This document shows, in pieces, positions 42,492 to 51,032 of a stretch of 64,000 nt of DNA; the stretch's first letter is position 1, and every line of letters begins with the position of its first letter. The stretch covers positions 288,802 through 352,801 of the forward strand of contig NZ_QNRJ01000003.1 in the NCBI RefSeq assembly GCF_003315075.1, written 5' to 3'. The notes beneath the pieces are model-generated. The model saw nothing but the letters and a program-made list of their open reading frames with translations. It did no database searches and was not told where the DNA came from. Source of the DNA: Rossellomorea aquimaris. Its GTDB lineage: Bacteria > Bacillota > Bacilli > Bacillales > Bacillaceae_B. Made by a program: the position numbers and the translations under genes.

Positions 42492-42617
42492 TTACGCCGG
42501 TGTCTTCACGCAGGGAGAAGACACTTTATTTCTCCCAGCAAGCTTCTTGATTTCATTCCAGGCTTCGACGGCATCGATTCTGGTATTGCCCCGATTGTTC
42601 GGGGGTATGTCTAATGC
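42492..42617 (-). pseudogene. Gene relic: 41-codon coding-like frame downstream of ynfA
   Basis: Overlapping the end of ynfA in another frame, 41 codons read as a protein-like C-terminus containing NNRGNTRIDAVEAWNEIKKL, then TAA. An in-frame TAG lies immediately before it and no start codon or ribosome binding site is present. It looks like the tail of a deleted gene. I do not recognise the family with confidence. A small inverted repeat, GTGTCTTC/GAAGACAC, lies inside it at 42500-42523. Confidence 0.4.
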
Positions 42618-42937
42618 CTAGGCCCAAGCAGCATCACACCAACCCCAACCAAACAAATCCCCGCTCCAACCCAGTCATACAGATCAGGTGTCTTCTTGTC
42701 AATTCCCCATCCCCACAGAACGGACAGGACAATGAACACCCCACCATAAGCGGCGTAGACCCTGCCGAATGAAGGGAAAGATTGGAAGGTTGCGATGACG
42801 CCGTACAGGGCCAGGGCGATTCCGCCGGCTAGGCCCCAATAGGCTGGCTTTCCTTCCCGGAGCCATAGCCAGATGAGGTAGCCTCCTCCAATTTCGGCGA
42901 TTCCTGCAATGAAAAACAGTATGATGGCATTTAACAT
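42611..42937 (-). CDS. ynfA: YnfA/UPF0060 family small membrane protein
   Basis: This 108-residue protein has four membrane helices and the family signatures [22 protein letters not shown] and [21 protein letters not shown]. YnfA proteins resemble small multidrug transporters and have been linked to efflux. AGGATGTG lies 6 bases before the ATG at 42937. Confidence 0.9.
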   Translation of the reverse strand: MLNAIILFFIAGIAEIGGGYLIWLWLREGKPAYWGLAGGIALALYGVIATFQSFPSFGRVYAAYGGVFIVLSVLWGWGIDKKTPDLYDWVGAGICLVGVGVMLLGPRH

Positions 42938-43097
42938 GTGGATCACATCCTATATAAGTTTATGTAATTGGATTATAACGTACTTCGGTGCCTTAGGTTT
43001 AAAATCAACCTTTCCAAACATTTGTCTATTTCCACCAAACCTTCTACAATAAAAGGAACAAGAGATGGACGTTCGTCTCGTACTGGAGGTGGAAGTA

Positions 43098-43466
43098 ATG
43101 GATAATACCGAGAAACACTATTCAGAAGAAAAGTTCTGGAGTAAGTTGAAAAGGTACGGGTTGAAGGCGGGACATTCCGTCGTGTATACGGCGCTGCTTC
43201 TTTATTTTGTCCTGCAAAAGCCGGATGTTCCAAAGAAGTCGAAGATGATCATCATCGGGGCACTTGGATATTTCATCCTTCCGACAGATTTCATTCCGGA
43301 CATGGCAGTAGGGATTGGTTTCACAGACGACTTAGGTGCCCTGGGTATTGCTTTATTGCAGGTGGCCATGTTTATCGATGACGAGGTCAAAGCGAAGGCT
43401 AAGGCGAAGTTGAGTGATTGGTTCGGGGATGATGTGGATACGTCTGAGGTAGATGGGAAGTTGTAA
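43098..43466 (+). CDS. YkvA family (DUF1232) protein
   Basis: This 122-residue protein contains the DUF1232 core, ALGYFILPTDFIPDMAVGIGFTDDLGALGIAL, flanked by two membrane-associated helices and ending in an acidic tail. GGAGGTG lies 6 bases before the ATG at 43098. Function unknown. Confidence 0.85.
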   Translation: MDNTEKHYSEEKFWSKLKRYGLKAGHSVVYTALLLYFVLQKPDVPKKSKMIIIGALGYFILPTDFIPDMAVGIGFTDDLGALGIALLQVAMFIDDEVKAKAKAKLSDWFGDDVDTSEVDGKL

Positions 43467-43502
43467 GGTAAGTGGGGAAGAATAAAATGCAGTGAAGAAT
43501 CT

Positions 43503-43542
43503 CAGTGTCATTGACGTAAATGTTAATGATACTTTTTTTTTG
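43503..43542 (+). terminator. Terminator after the DUF1232 gene
   Basis: AGTGTCATT and AATGATACT pair across a 12-base loop, followed by nine T residues. Confidence 0.78.
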
Positions 43543-43715
43543 GATACAGACTTCGTGTCCACTATAGACCAGGGTGACGTACAGGATGAAGGGTGTTGGG
43601 GATGATGTTCATAGTCAAGTGAGATTTCTTTCTCCCCTTACCCACTACATATCGTTCATTTTTCCATCTTTTGGCTCAAGGGTTGTATTGTCCCGTAAAA
43701 AGAACACCATAAGAA

Positions 43716-43889
43716 TTACTTATCGTCGAATAAATCCTCATCCCCCTGTGGTTCTTTAATGCCATGCTTTTCTTCGAGGTATCTCCCGATTGAAGAATTA
43801 TTGATACCGTCCCGGACAGCTCTTTCAATAATCATGTAGAAAATGAGTAGACTAACGAGTGCCCCTAAAATGATGAATGGAATTTCCAT
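43716..43889 (-). CDS. Small membrane protein (57 aa)
   Basis: GGAGGTG lies 5 to 6 bases before the ATG at 43889. The frame encodes one N-terminal membrane helix (IPFIILGALVSLLIFYMII) followed by a charged tail with RYLEEKHGIKEPQGDED. Ribosome binding site and composition make it a credible gene that length filters would miss. Function unknown. Confidence 0.7.
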   Translation of the reverse strand: MEIPFIILGALVSLLIFYMIIERAVRDGINNSSIGRYLEEKHGIKEPQGDEDLFDDK

Positions 43890-44027
43890 ACGTTCACCTC
43901 CGCATACATTAAGGCTATTCTTTGATTCTTTAAGCCAGGTACAGAGTGGATTAATTTCCTGTCATAACCGGAATGAAAGACAAATATTTTAGTTTATCCT
44001 TCTCCCTCTTTCTTGAAGTATCGAAAA

Positions 44028-44810
44028 CTAATTTATCCACCCATTCAACACCATCCCCATATTCATCACCATATGGAACACGATCGAAGGATAGATGCTA
44101 TCCGTCTTAAGCACGACGATGCTATAGAAGAGTCCACCGAAAGAAAAGAGGAGACTGAGAAGTACCGGGATTCCGATGGATAGCTGCAACAGACCGAATC
44201 CGAGGCTTGTGACCGTGACGGCATAAAGGACGGAGACGTTTCGTTTCAACGATGACAGCATGACGCCTCTCCAGATGAGCTCTTCCAGTGTAGCGTTCAG
44301 GATGGTGAATCCCAGTGCGAATAGCCATAATGATTTCACCTCACTGATTCCCGGTGACCAGATGAGGGGGATGAAGATGGTGCATGATCCTGCGAGCCCG
44401 ATCAGTAAGAATAAGGGCAGTGAAATGGTATGGGAAGGCATGGAGAAGCGCTTTTTCCAAACCGGAAATCTGGTGTGAAAACGGATCTTTTCTTTTGATA
44501 TCATGTGTGAGACGGCTATAGACATCAGTATCAATAGAAGGAAAGCTCTGTTCAACACGATTTTCATTTCTTTTGAAATATCCCATTCGTTCATCCAGCC
44601 GGTTGCGAATTGAAACAGCAGGAACCCGAGAAGGAAGAAAAGGAATAAGGACAAGACGGACCGGTTGACTCTGGTTGCCAGATAGAGAATGAGAAGCCCT
44701 AGCAGCGGCAGCAGTCCCCATACGTATATTCGATAGGAAAGAAGAATGATCCCTGCGAAAAACAGGGCGGCCGAACTTATGAGGAAAAGCGTTTGCCGTG
44801 AACGGATCAT
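44028..44810 (-). CDS. CPBP family intramembrane glutamic endopeptidase
   Basis: This 260-residue protein has about eight membrane helices. The catalytic motif is ATLEELIWRGVMLSSL (EExxxR), and a conserved histidine lies in SIVFHMVMN near the C-terminus. CPBP proteases resemble Rce1 and bacteriocin-immunity proteins. AAGGGGGA precedes the ATG. Confidence 0.87.
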   Translation of the reverse strand: MIRSRQTLFLISSAALFFAGIILLSYRIYVWGLLPLLGLLILYLATRVNRSVLSLFLFFLLGFLLFQFATGWMNEWDISKEMKIVLNRAFLLLILMSIAVSHMISKEKIRFHTRFPVWKKRFSMPSHTISLPLFLLIGLAGSCTIFIPLIWSPGISEVKSLWLFALGFTILNATLEELIWRGVMLSSLKRNVSVLYAVTVTSLGFGLLQLSIGIPVLLSLLFSFGGLFYSIVVLKTDSIYPSIVFHMVMNMGMVLNGWIN

Positions 44811-44946
44811 GGGGTCCCCCTTGGTTGTTCTTTATCACTATTTTAGCATATTTTTCCTATTCTGCATGAGTCCTTTTTTATGATGGACGAAGAAAGTGAA
44901 GGTTATGGTAAAATTAGGATAGTTTACAAAAGGGGGAGGAATGACC

Positions 44947-45561
44947 ATGTACAAACATATCATATGGGACTTCGATGGCACTCTTTTTGATACCTATCCC
45001 GTGATGGCGGGAAGCTTCAAGGAAACGCTAGAAAGCCAGGGAATCGAAGAGCCGTTGGAGGAAATTACGAAACATATGAAGGTATCGATGACATATGCTT
45101 TCAATCATTATGGTGAGAAGTACGGAATCGGGGACGAGTTTATCACAGCCTACGATTCACGCAGAAAAGCAGTGGAATTCGATTTGTCCAAGCCCTTCGA
45201 AGGGATTGTGGAGCTTTGTAAGTATATTCATTCCACGGGGAGAAGGAATTATTTGTACACCCACAGGGGCGAGTCTTCGATCAAGATGCTGGAGGGTTAT
45301 GGGCTGACAGGATACTTTTCTGACTTCATCACCTCCCAGCACGGGTTTGAGAGGAAGCCGAGTCCTAACGCCATTCAACACCTGATTCGAACCCATCATA
45401 TCGATCATTCGGAAGCGATCATGATCGGGGACCGGGATTTGGATTTATTATCGGGGAAAAATGCAGGGATCAGTTCCTGTTATTTTACGGATCAGGTTGA
45501 AGAAAACCCTCATGCTGATTTCGTTGTGACGAGTGTGGAAGAATTGTATTCGATCATTTGA
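44947..45561 (+). CDS. HAD superfamily hydrolase, subfamily IA
   Basis: This 204-residue phosphatase-like protein has motif I WDFDGTLFDT, motif II YTHRG (Thr in YLYTHRGESS), the motif III lysine in FERKPSP and motif IV IMIGDRDLDLLSGKNAG. It resembles phosphoglycolate phosphatase-like proteins. GGGGGAGG lies 7 bases before the ATG at 44947, so the ATG six bases upstream is unlikely. Confidence 0.88.
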   Translation: MYKHIIWDFDGTLFDTYPVMAGSFKETLESQGIEEPLEEITKHMKVSMTYAFNHYGEKYGIGDEFITAYDSRRKAVEFDLSKPFEGIVELCKYIHSTGRRNYLYTHRGESSIKMLEGYGLTGYFSDFITSQHGFERKPSPNAIQHLIRTHHIDHSEAIMIGDRDLDLLSGKNAGISSCYFTDQVEENPHADFVVTSVEELYSII

Positions 45562-45641
45562 GGGTTGAACTTTCGAGAGACGATTGGAAACAGAGTTCAA
45601 TACATGACAAACGTAAGTGTTCAGAGGGTCGTTGATTTTCC

Positions 45642-45670
45642 TTGCCACGACCTGACAATTGGTGTATGAT
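45642..45670 (+). promoter_or_regulatory. Sigma-A promoter of the structured leader
   Basis: TTGCCA and TATGAT are separated by exactly 17 bases. The predicted transcript starts near 45677, 130 bases before the HD-domain gene. Confidence 0.6.
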
Positions 45671-45676
45671 AATTTC

Positions 45677-45780
45677 GAAAATATATAGGTGACATAGGAA
45701 ACTATGTTGGCGTCCATTTGGTTAATGACGATGTGTGATCGATCGTAGCGCAGTGCCTCCTGATTATCAGGGGGCACTTT
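45677..45780 (+). ncRNA. Structured leader RNA ending in a terminator, upstream of the HD-domain gene
   Basis: The leader starts after the promoter. It contains a perfect hairpin ACATAG-GAAA-CTATGT (45692-45707) and a second stem around CGTCCATT and AATGACG. It ends in a terminator hairpin, AGTGCCTCCTGA with its complement (45751-45777), followed by a T-rich tract. The start codon of the HD gene lies beyond it. It looks like a riboswitch or attenuator, or a free small RNA. It matches no riboswitch consensus that I know. Confidence 0.5.
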
Positions 45781-45806
45781 TATTTATATCTAAGGGGGAA
45801 TGGGTT

Positions 45807-46793
45807 ATGTGGATAAAGGATGATCTGTACGGAGAATTCAAGGTGGACAGTGTATTGGAAGAACTGATTCTTAGTGATCCGGTTCAGCGATTAAAGGGGA
45901 TCCATCAAGGCGGAGCCAGTTTCCTGGTCAATGAAATGTGGGATGTAACCAGATACGAGCACTCAGTAGGAGTGATGCTTTTGATCAAAAAACTGGGAGG
46001 TGAGGTAGAGGAGCAGATGGCAGGGTTACTGCATGATGTGTCCCATACGGCCTTTTCCCATGTGATCGATGGTGTTCTCGATAATCTTTCTGAGGATTAC
46101 CACGAAGACATATTCGAACAGGTCATCCTTCAATCTGAGATTCCACAGATTTTGGAGAAATACGATTATGACTATAGGGATATCCTGCTGGATGATTCAA
46201 AATGGTCCATACTGGAGCAACCGGCACCCGAGCTTTGTGCAGACCGGGTGGATTACACGTTGAGGGATATGTACAGATACGGGTATATTTCATTGAAAGA
46301 GGTCCACGATTTCCTGGACGAGGTCGCAGTGGTGGAAGGGAAGATCTGTGTGAAATCCATTGGTGCAGCGGAGTGGTTTGTGAAGACATATTATACAGAG
46401 GTCATTGATTTCTTCATGAATCCACTGAATATCTATGGAAATCATGCACTTTCCAACGTATTAAAGGCGGCATTAGAAAAAGGCTGGATCAGTTTGGATG
46501 ATTTTCTTGGGGTGGATCAAGAGGTCCTCTTGAAGCTCCAAAAGGCAGATGACCACATGGAGAGGCTACTAACTGAACTCAAGCAAGACGTATGTATAGA
46601 AGAAAATAAAGCCGATTATGACATTCACCATAAAGGAAAGGTGAGGCTGATAGATCCCTCGGTTATAAATGGGAATGGATGGACAAAGGCGTCTGTATTG
46701 TCGGAAGAAGTGAGACAAAGAGGAAAAGCCGCTTATGAGATCAGTAAATCTGGCCGGTATTTGAAGGTGAAAAGGCAGGGGGGCGCAGTGTAG
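45807..46793 (+). CDS. HD domain phosphohydrolase
   Basis: This 328-residue protein has an N-terminal HD metal-binding domain with RYEHSVGV, LLHDVSHTAFSH (His-Asp pair) and CADRVDYTLRD, the pattern of dGTPase/YwfO-like phosphohydrolases. The start is the ATG at 45807, with AAGGGGG 9 bases before; the region further upstream is leader RNA. The substrate is probably a nucleotide but cannot be named. Expression may be controlled by the leader terminator. Confidence 0.87.
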   Translation: MWIKDDLYGEFKVDSVLEELILSDPVQRLKGIHQGGASFLVNEMWDVTRYEHSVGVMLLIKKLGGEVEEQMAGLLHDVSHTAFSHVIDGVLDNLSEDYHEDIFEQVILQSEIPQILEKYDYDYRDILLDDSKWSILEQPAPELCADRVDYTLRDMYRYGYISLKEVHDFLDEVAVVEGKICVKSIGAAEWFVKTYYTEVIDFFMNPLNIYGNHALSNVLKAALEKGWISLDDFLGVDQEVLLKLQKADDHMERLLTELKQDVCIEENKADYDIHHKGKVRLIDPSVINGNGWTKASVLSEEVRQRGKAAYEISKSGRYLKVKRQGGAV

Positions 46794-46824
46794 TTGAATG
46801 AGATCCCGATTCAGGCCGGGAAAG

Positions 46825-46852
46825 AAAAGCGGGTCTGACCCGCTTTTTATAC
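46825..46852 (+). terminator. Terminator of the HD-domain gene
   Basis: AAAAGCGGG and CCCGCTTTTT pair across a five-base loop. Confidence 0.87.
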
Positions 46853-46918
46853 TGGAAAAACATAATCGGTCCTTTTCATGCTCATACTATAGCATATACG
46901 TTTAAAGGAGCGAGAACC

Positions 46919-47488
46919 ATGAGTGAATCTCAGCAGACCATGCTTGACCGTTTAAAAGAGATCCAGGAGAATCAAACCGATATGTGGACCAGCTATTGGC
47001 AGCAATATTCCGATTTTGCCACCTGGCCGTTTTGGGTATTGGTTGCATTGTTTGTTCTTCCTTTGATCGTGCTTTTTTTTAGAATAGATAAACGAAAGGC
47101 CCTTCTTTTAGGGTTCTATGGATATAATGTTCATGTTTTCTTTACATACGTAGATGCGATAGGAGCCAATATGGTGAAGTGGTTCTATCCATATAAAATT
47201 TTCCCGGTACTTGCGAGCTCGGTCTCATTGGATGTGTCCTTGGTTCCCGTTGCCTACATGCTCATGTATCAATTTACATTAAACCATCATAAGAATTATT
47301 ATTTATTCATGGTGCTGCTCAGTGCAGTCTTTGCATTCGCTTTCAAGCCATTGCTTGTTACGATAGGTCTGTTTGAAATGGGCGATGGGACGAATTATTT
47401 CACCTTATTCATTGGCTACGTGGTGGTCGGTCTGATGGCGAAATGGATCACGAATGTCTTTGTTTATTTGGAAAAGAAAGCTCATTGA
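46919..47488 (+). CDS. Multi-spanning membrane protein, CBO0543-like
   Basis: This 189-residue protein has a polar N-terminal coiled segment of about 35 residues, then five membrane helices. The stretch SSVSLDVSLVPVAYMLMYQF resembles uncharacterised CBO0543 family proteins. AAAGGAGCGAG precedes the ATG. It ends 4 bases from the convergent nucleoside hydrolase gene, with no hairpin between. Confidence 0.7.
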   Translation: MSESQQTMLDRLKEIQENQTDMWTSYWQQYSDFATWPFWVLVALFVLPLIVLFFRIDKRKALLLGFYGYNVHVFFTYVDAIGANMVKWFYPYKIFPVLASSVSLDVSLVPVAYMLMYQFTLNHHKNYYLFMVLLSAVFAFAFKPLLVTIGLFEMGDGTNYFTLFIGYVVVGLMAKWITNVFVYLEKKAH

Positions 47489-47492
47489 TCTT

Positions 47493-48434
47493 TCAGGGTT
47501 TTCCGTCTGCCTTACCCATGACATTGATGAAATCCTCGACAAACTTTTGATAGTCCAAATCAAGGAAGATGTTGACGTTTTTCTCAGCCGGCTTGGAACT
47601 GGGCCTGAAATCCGCGATGGACGTTCCCTTTCCGATTCCCGTGGACAAGATGTTGACCTCCCTTCTGATGGACTGCCCCATTTCCGGGTTCACCATCAGG
47701 GATAGGGTCACGACATCGTGCAAGGGGGCACCGTTTATACCGGGAACGAGCTTCTTATAGGCTTCAATATAGTATTCCATGACTTCATCCATGATCTCGA
47801 TCAATGGGTTATCGGACATCTGCTGAATGTAACGGATTTGGTCCATGGTGATGATGGCTTTATTCGAGACATTCAGGGGAACGATGTATAGATTGTTCAG
47901 ATCCCTGACCACCACCTGTGAGGCAATGGGATCTCCATAGAAATTCGCTTCTGCAGACGGGGTCACGTTCCCGGGAACCATAAAGGCGCCTCCCATAATG
48001 TAAAATTCCTTGATGTCTTCGACGATGTTTTCCCCTAACAAATGAAGGGAGGCAAGGGAAGTATTCCTCCCTACGTCAACTATAGTGATATCATCCTGAC
48101 CCTTGATGATTTTGTAGAGTTCCGAGAAATTGGTGAGTTCACCTGAAAAGCTCTCAGGCGGTCTGATGGGTCCGAGCCCTTCCTGTCCGTGAATCTCAGG
48201 ATAGTACGTGGGGATTTCCCCAGAGGATGGACTATTGGTTCCCCCGATGATCGGAACATCCTCTCTTCCCGCAAGCTTGAGCAAGTAGGCGATATTATCC
48301 GTTGCCTGCTCTTTGGATGTATTCCCATAGCTGGATACGATGGCGAGTACCTGAATGTCAGGGTTCAGCAGGGCGTACATGATGGCAATGGAATCATCAA
48401 TGCCGGGATCCGCAAACAAAATGATTTTCTTCAT
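47493..48434 (-). CDS. Nucleoside hydrolase family protein with altered calcium motif
   Basis: This 313-residue protein has the inosine-uridine nucleoside hydrolase fold, with IMGGAFMVPGNVTPSAEANFYGDPIA and the C-terminal GAPLHDVVTLSLM. The N-terminal DxDxxxDD calcium site is incomplete: the sequence reads ILFADPGIDDS, so the first Asp, which binds calcium and is the proposed general base, is Phe7. Activity on ordinary nucleosides may therefore be altered or lost. AGGAG lies before the ATG. Confidence 0.87.
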   Translation of the reverse strand: MKKIILFADPGIDDSIAIMYALLNPDIQVLAIVSSYGNTSKEQATDNIAYLLKLAGREDVPIIGGTNSPSSGEIPTYYPEIHGQEGLGPIRPPESFSGELTNFSELYKIIKGQDDITIVDVGRNTSLASLHLLGENIVEDIKEFYIMGGAFMVPGNVTPSAEANFYGDPIASQVVVRDLNNLYIVPLNVSNKAIITMDQIRYIQQMSDNPLIEIMDEVMEYYIEAYKKLVPGINGAPLHDVVTLSLMVNPEMGQSIRREVNILSTGIGKGTSIADFRPSSKPAEKNVNIFLDLDYQKFVEDFINVMGKADGKP

Positions 48435-48600
48435 CCGTCATTCTCCTAATCAATATGATGTGTTTATATAGCGTATCAATAGAAAAGAAGGATTATTCTA
48501 TTTATATGAAACGTACTGCCCAAACAGATGATTTGTCATCATTCACGAAACATGTGAAGATAAATTCATACCAAATTTATCGGAATAAGGAGATGAGGAT

Positions 48601-49245
48601 GTGAACGTAGCAGTAGTAGGAGCGAATGGACAAATCGGGAAGCAAGTAATCGGGCTCTTAAAAGAAAGCAACGAGCATACGCCAAAGGCCATTGTGAGAA
48701 AGGAAGAGCAGGCACGGGCCTTTGAACAGGATGGGGTCCAATCTTCACTGGTTGATTTGGAAGGAACAGTGGAGGAGATTACACAGGGTCTGAAGGGTGC
48801 CGATGCCGTCGTATTCACAGCCGGATCCGGTGGCAACACGGGCGCGGATAAAACATTGCTCATCGATTTAGACGGAGCGGTCAAAACGATGGAAGCGGCC
48901 AAGCAGGCAGGAATCGACCGGTTCATCCTGGTAAGTGCCCTGCAGGCTCACAATCGTGAGAACTGGAACGAATCCTTGAAGCCGTATTATGTGGCGAAGC
49001 ATTTTGCCGACCGTGCACTGGAACAGAGCGGATTAACCTATACCATCATCCGTCCTGGCGGTTTATTGAATGAAGCAGGTACAGGGAAGGTGACCGCAGG
49101 AGAGAACCTATCAAGAGCATCGATTCCCCGTGAAGATGTAGCGGGCACGATCGTAGCGAGCCTGGGAGAAGAACGTACATTTCATAAGGGCTTCGATTTG
49201 ATTTCAGGAAATGATGGGATCGAAGAGGCTGTTCGAAACGTATAA
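48601..49245 (+). CDS. yhfK: NAD(P)-binding atypical SDR, YhfK-like
   Basis: This 214-residue Rossmann-fold protein equals B. subtilis YhfK in length. It has VAVVGANGQIGKQVIGLL for cofactor binding, FTAGSGGNTGADKTLLID and YTIIRPGGLLNE. YhfK-type proteins are NAD(P)H-binding reductases of unknown substrate. It starts at GTG after AAGGAGATGAGGAT. Confidence 0.85.
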   Translation: MNVAVVGANGQIGKQVIGLLKESNEHTPKAIVRKEEQARAFEQDGVQSSLVDLEGTVEEITQGLKGADAVVFTAGSGGNTGADKTLLIDLDGAVKTMEAAKQAGIDRFILVSALQAHNRENWNESLKPYYVAKHFADRALEQSGLTYTIIRPGGLLNEAGTGKVTAGENLSRASIPREDVAGTIVASLGEERTFHKGFDLISGNDGIEEAVRNV

Positions 49246-49258
49246 ATGGAGAAGAGAG

Positions 49259-49292
49259 AATGATCATCCTGAGGGTGGTCATTTTTTTTTTT
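49259..49292 (+). terminator. Terminator of yhfK
   Basis: AATGATCATCC pairs imperfectly with GGTGGTCATT; ten or more T residues follow. Confidence 0.82.
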
Positions 49293-49321
49293 GAAAATTA
49301 ATGATTGTGATTAGTGTTCGA

Positions 49322-49343
49322 TTTTGAAATAATTGGTAGTAAA
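49322..49343 (+). repeat. TTGAAATAATTGGTAGT element, copy 1
   Basis: This short element lies 30 bases before the start of the DUF4362 gene. Its 17-base core is identical in copies at 50024-50045 and 62550-62568. Confidence 0.6.
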
Positions 49344-49372
49344 TGAACCGAGGCTCTAGGGGGGGACATAGC

Positions 49373-49858
49373 ATGACGAAGAAAAAAGGATTCATTCCTT
49401 CATTGCTATTCGGAAGTATCATTTTGTGCACGTTAGCAATCGTTGCGTTCTTTGTATTTCAAGGTGAAGAGGTGAAAGAAATAATCAAGGATGGATTCTC
49501 AGATGATGAGCAAGTCTCCCATACGAACGTAGAAGAAGTCATCAATGAACACGGAAACATCAGTAATATTGAATCCTTAGATACCTTTGTTGATAAGCTG
49601 AAAGATCATCAAAAAGCCAAGATCAATGTGATCCATTACGGGATTGAAGGACAGAGAGTGGTTGAAGAATTGACCTATAATGGGGAGTCTGTCCACGTCT
49701 ATCGCAGTGTAGATGAAGAATTCATTGAAGAATACCGGTGTGAAAATGTGGTGACCAATGAAGAGGGGCGAAAGAAGCAGTATATTTTGAAGCGATGTAC
49801 AGGTAATTTTACTGGGGATACAGTTATATTATCGACAGCTATAGAGGATGAGGGATAG
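49373..49858 (+). CDS. DUF4362 domain protein, membrane-anchored
   Basis: This 161-residue protein has an N-terminal membrane anchor (FIPSLLFGSIILCTLAIVAF) and the DUF4362 domain with VINEHGNISNIESLDTF, KINVIHYGIEGQ and YNGESVHVYRSVD. It is a paralogue of the lipoprotein at 20146-20595, but with a helix in place of the lipobox. AGGGGGGA lies 6 bases before the ATG at 49373. Confidence 0.8.
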   Translation: MTKKKGFIPSLLFGSIILCTLAIVAFFVFQGEEVKEIIKDGFSDDEQVSHTNVEEVINEHGNISNIESLDTFVDKLKDHQKAKINVIHYGIEGQRVVEELTYNGESVHVYRSVDEEFIEEYRCENVVTNEEGRKKQYILKRCTGNFTGDTVILSTAIEDEG

Positions 49859-50023
49859 TTTGCTGACCAGCGGAAGAGAGCTGAAAAAAATTGAATTGAT
49901 AATGGCTGGAGAATCATTGCCATTACTACTTTTATAAAAATTACTACAATCACAGGGGGGGTTCCTCAAAAAGGGGGAAGCTTCCTTATTTTTATGAAAT
50001 AAAATATTGAGTTCACTGCCTTG

Positions 50024-50045
50024 TTTTGAAATAATTGGTAGTAAA
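50024..50045 (+). repeat. TTGAAATAATTGGTAGT element, copy 2
   Basis: It is identical over 22 bases to copy 1 and lies 24 bases before the start of the DinB gene. Confidence 0.6.
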
Positions 50046-50068
50046 AAAGAAAATGGGATGAGTTATAT

Positions 50069-50581
50069 ATGAAATTCAAGATTGATAAGCGGATAGATTT
50101 CACTCCACAGGTTGGTCATCTTGTCTCGCAGATGGATTATGCGAGGTACACAACTTTGGAAGCGGTAAAGGGTCTAACCAAATCCGAATTGGATTACTTG
50201 CCAAGTGAGGATGGGAATAGCATCGGGGCTCTTTTATTACATATGGCCGCAGTTGAGAAAGGGTTTCAAATCGAAATATTTGATGGGAGACGCCCGAATG
50301 AACAAGAGATGAAGGAGTGGGGACCGCCGTACAGCCTCGGGGACAAAGGTCGAGAGAGCATCAAGGGGAACCCGTTGGAGTATTATATTGAGAAGCTTGA
50401 AGAAGTAAGACGCAGAACGTTGGAGGAATTTGCCCACCTGCAAGATGATTGGTTGTATGAGGATCGACAATGGGATGGCCATCCTTCTAATCACTATTTT
50501 ATCTGGTTTCACGTATACGAGGATGAAATCAATCATAGAGGTCAGATAAGGATGATACGAAAGATGTTGCCACGGGATTGA
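50069..50581 (+). CDS. DinB family protein (DUF664-like)
   Basis: This 170-residue four-helix protein has the metal-binding histidine pattern of the DinB/YfiT superfamily: ALLLHMAAVEKGF in the N-terminal half and DEINHRGQIRMIRK at the end. Members include thiol-dependent transferases and damage-inducible proteins of unknown role. The ribosome binding site is weak (AAATGGGATGAG). Confidence 0.85.
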   Translation: MKFKIDKRIDFTPQVGHLVSQMDYARYTTLEAVKGLTKSELDYLPSEDGNSIGALLLHMAAVEKGFQIEIFDGRRPNEQEMKEWGPPYSLGDKGRESIKGNPLEYYIEKLEEVRRRTLEEFAHLQDDWLYEDRQWDGHPSNHYFIWFHVYEDEINHRGQIRMIRKMLPRD

Positions 50582-50609
50582 TGGGAGTAGAAAAAGTGGG
50601 GTGAACAGG

Positions 50610-50978
50610 ATGAAAAGGATGCTGCTTGTCAGTATGACCTTCTATACCATTGTTACCTTACTGACGGGATGTCAGCAAAAAACGCTTTCCTTTGAAGGGA
50701 AAGGAGATTATTGGGAAGGAAGTTATATCAGCAATCAGACTTCAAACAGTGAAAATGGTGAATTTATGTTTGGATATACCGGGGAAGAGAGCATAGGGGA
50801 GATCGAATATTTCATCACTTCCCGTGCAGGGGATAGTAGTGGGAATATCAATGTGGACGGGAAAGTTTTTACACGCTCAACAGCTTGTTCCGGTTGTGCC
50901 AAAACGGTTGAAGACGATGAATTTCATGTCGTGATTCAGTGGGATGGGAAAGAGGACTCCTTCACACTTAAGAGATAG
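50610..50978 (+). CDS. Putative lipoprotein of unknown function (122 aa)
   Basis: A signal peptide ends in the lipobox LLTGC. The mature part is beta-rich and contains FEGKGDYWEGSYI, FMFGYTGEESIGEI and a CSGC pair. I do not recognise a named family. GTGGGGTG precedes the ATG at 50610. Confidence 0.75.
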   Translation: MKRMLLVSMTFYTIVTLLTGCQQKTLSFEGKGDYWEGSYISNQTSNSENGEFMFGYTGEESIGEIEYFITSRAGDSSGNINVDGKVFTRSTACSGCAKTVEDDEFHVVIQWDGKEDSFTLKR

Positions 50979-50996
50979 TGTGAAGGAGTCTGTTTA
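50955..50996 (+). terminator. Terminator overlapping the lipoprotein stop codon
   Basis: A 14-bp perfect stem (50955-50968 with 50977-50990) with an eight-base loop encloses the stop codon. The T tract (TGTTTA) is weak. Confidence 0.75.
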
Positions 50997-51032
50997 GAGT
51001 GGAATGGATTGGGGCAGAGGGAGGACGATTAC

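Noticed and set aside
45735..45806. Upstream ATG as the start of the HD-domain protein
   Set aside because: The region contains a terminator hairpin and the later ATG at 45807 has a good ribosome binding site.
48435..48600. Divergent regulatory structure between the nucleoside hydrolase and yhfK genes
   Set aside because: I saw no convincing palindrome or promoter pair beyond ordinary AT-rich sequence.
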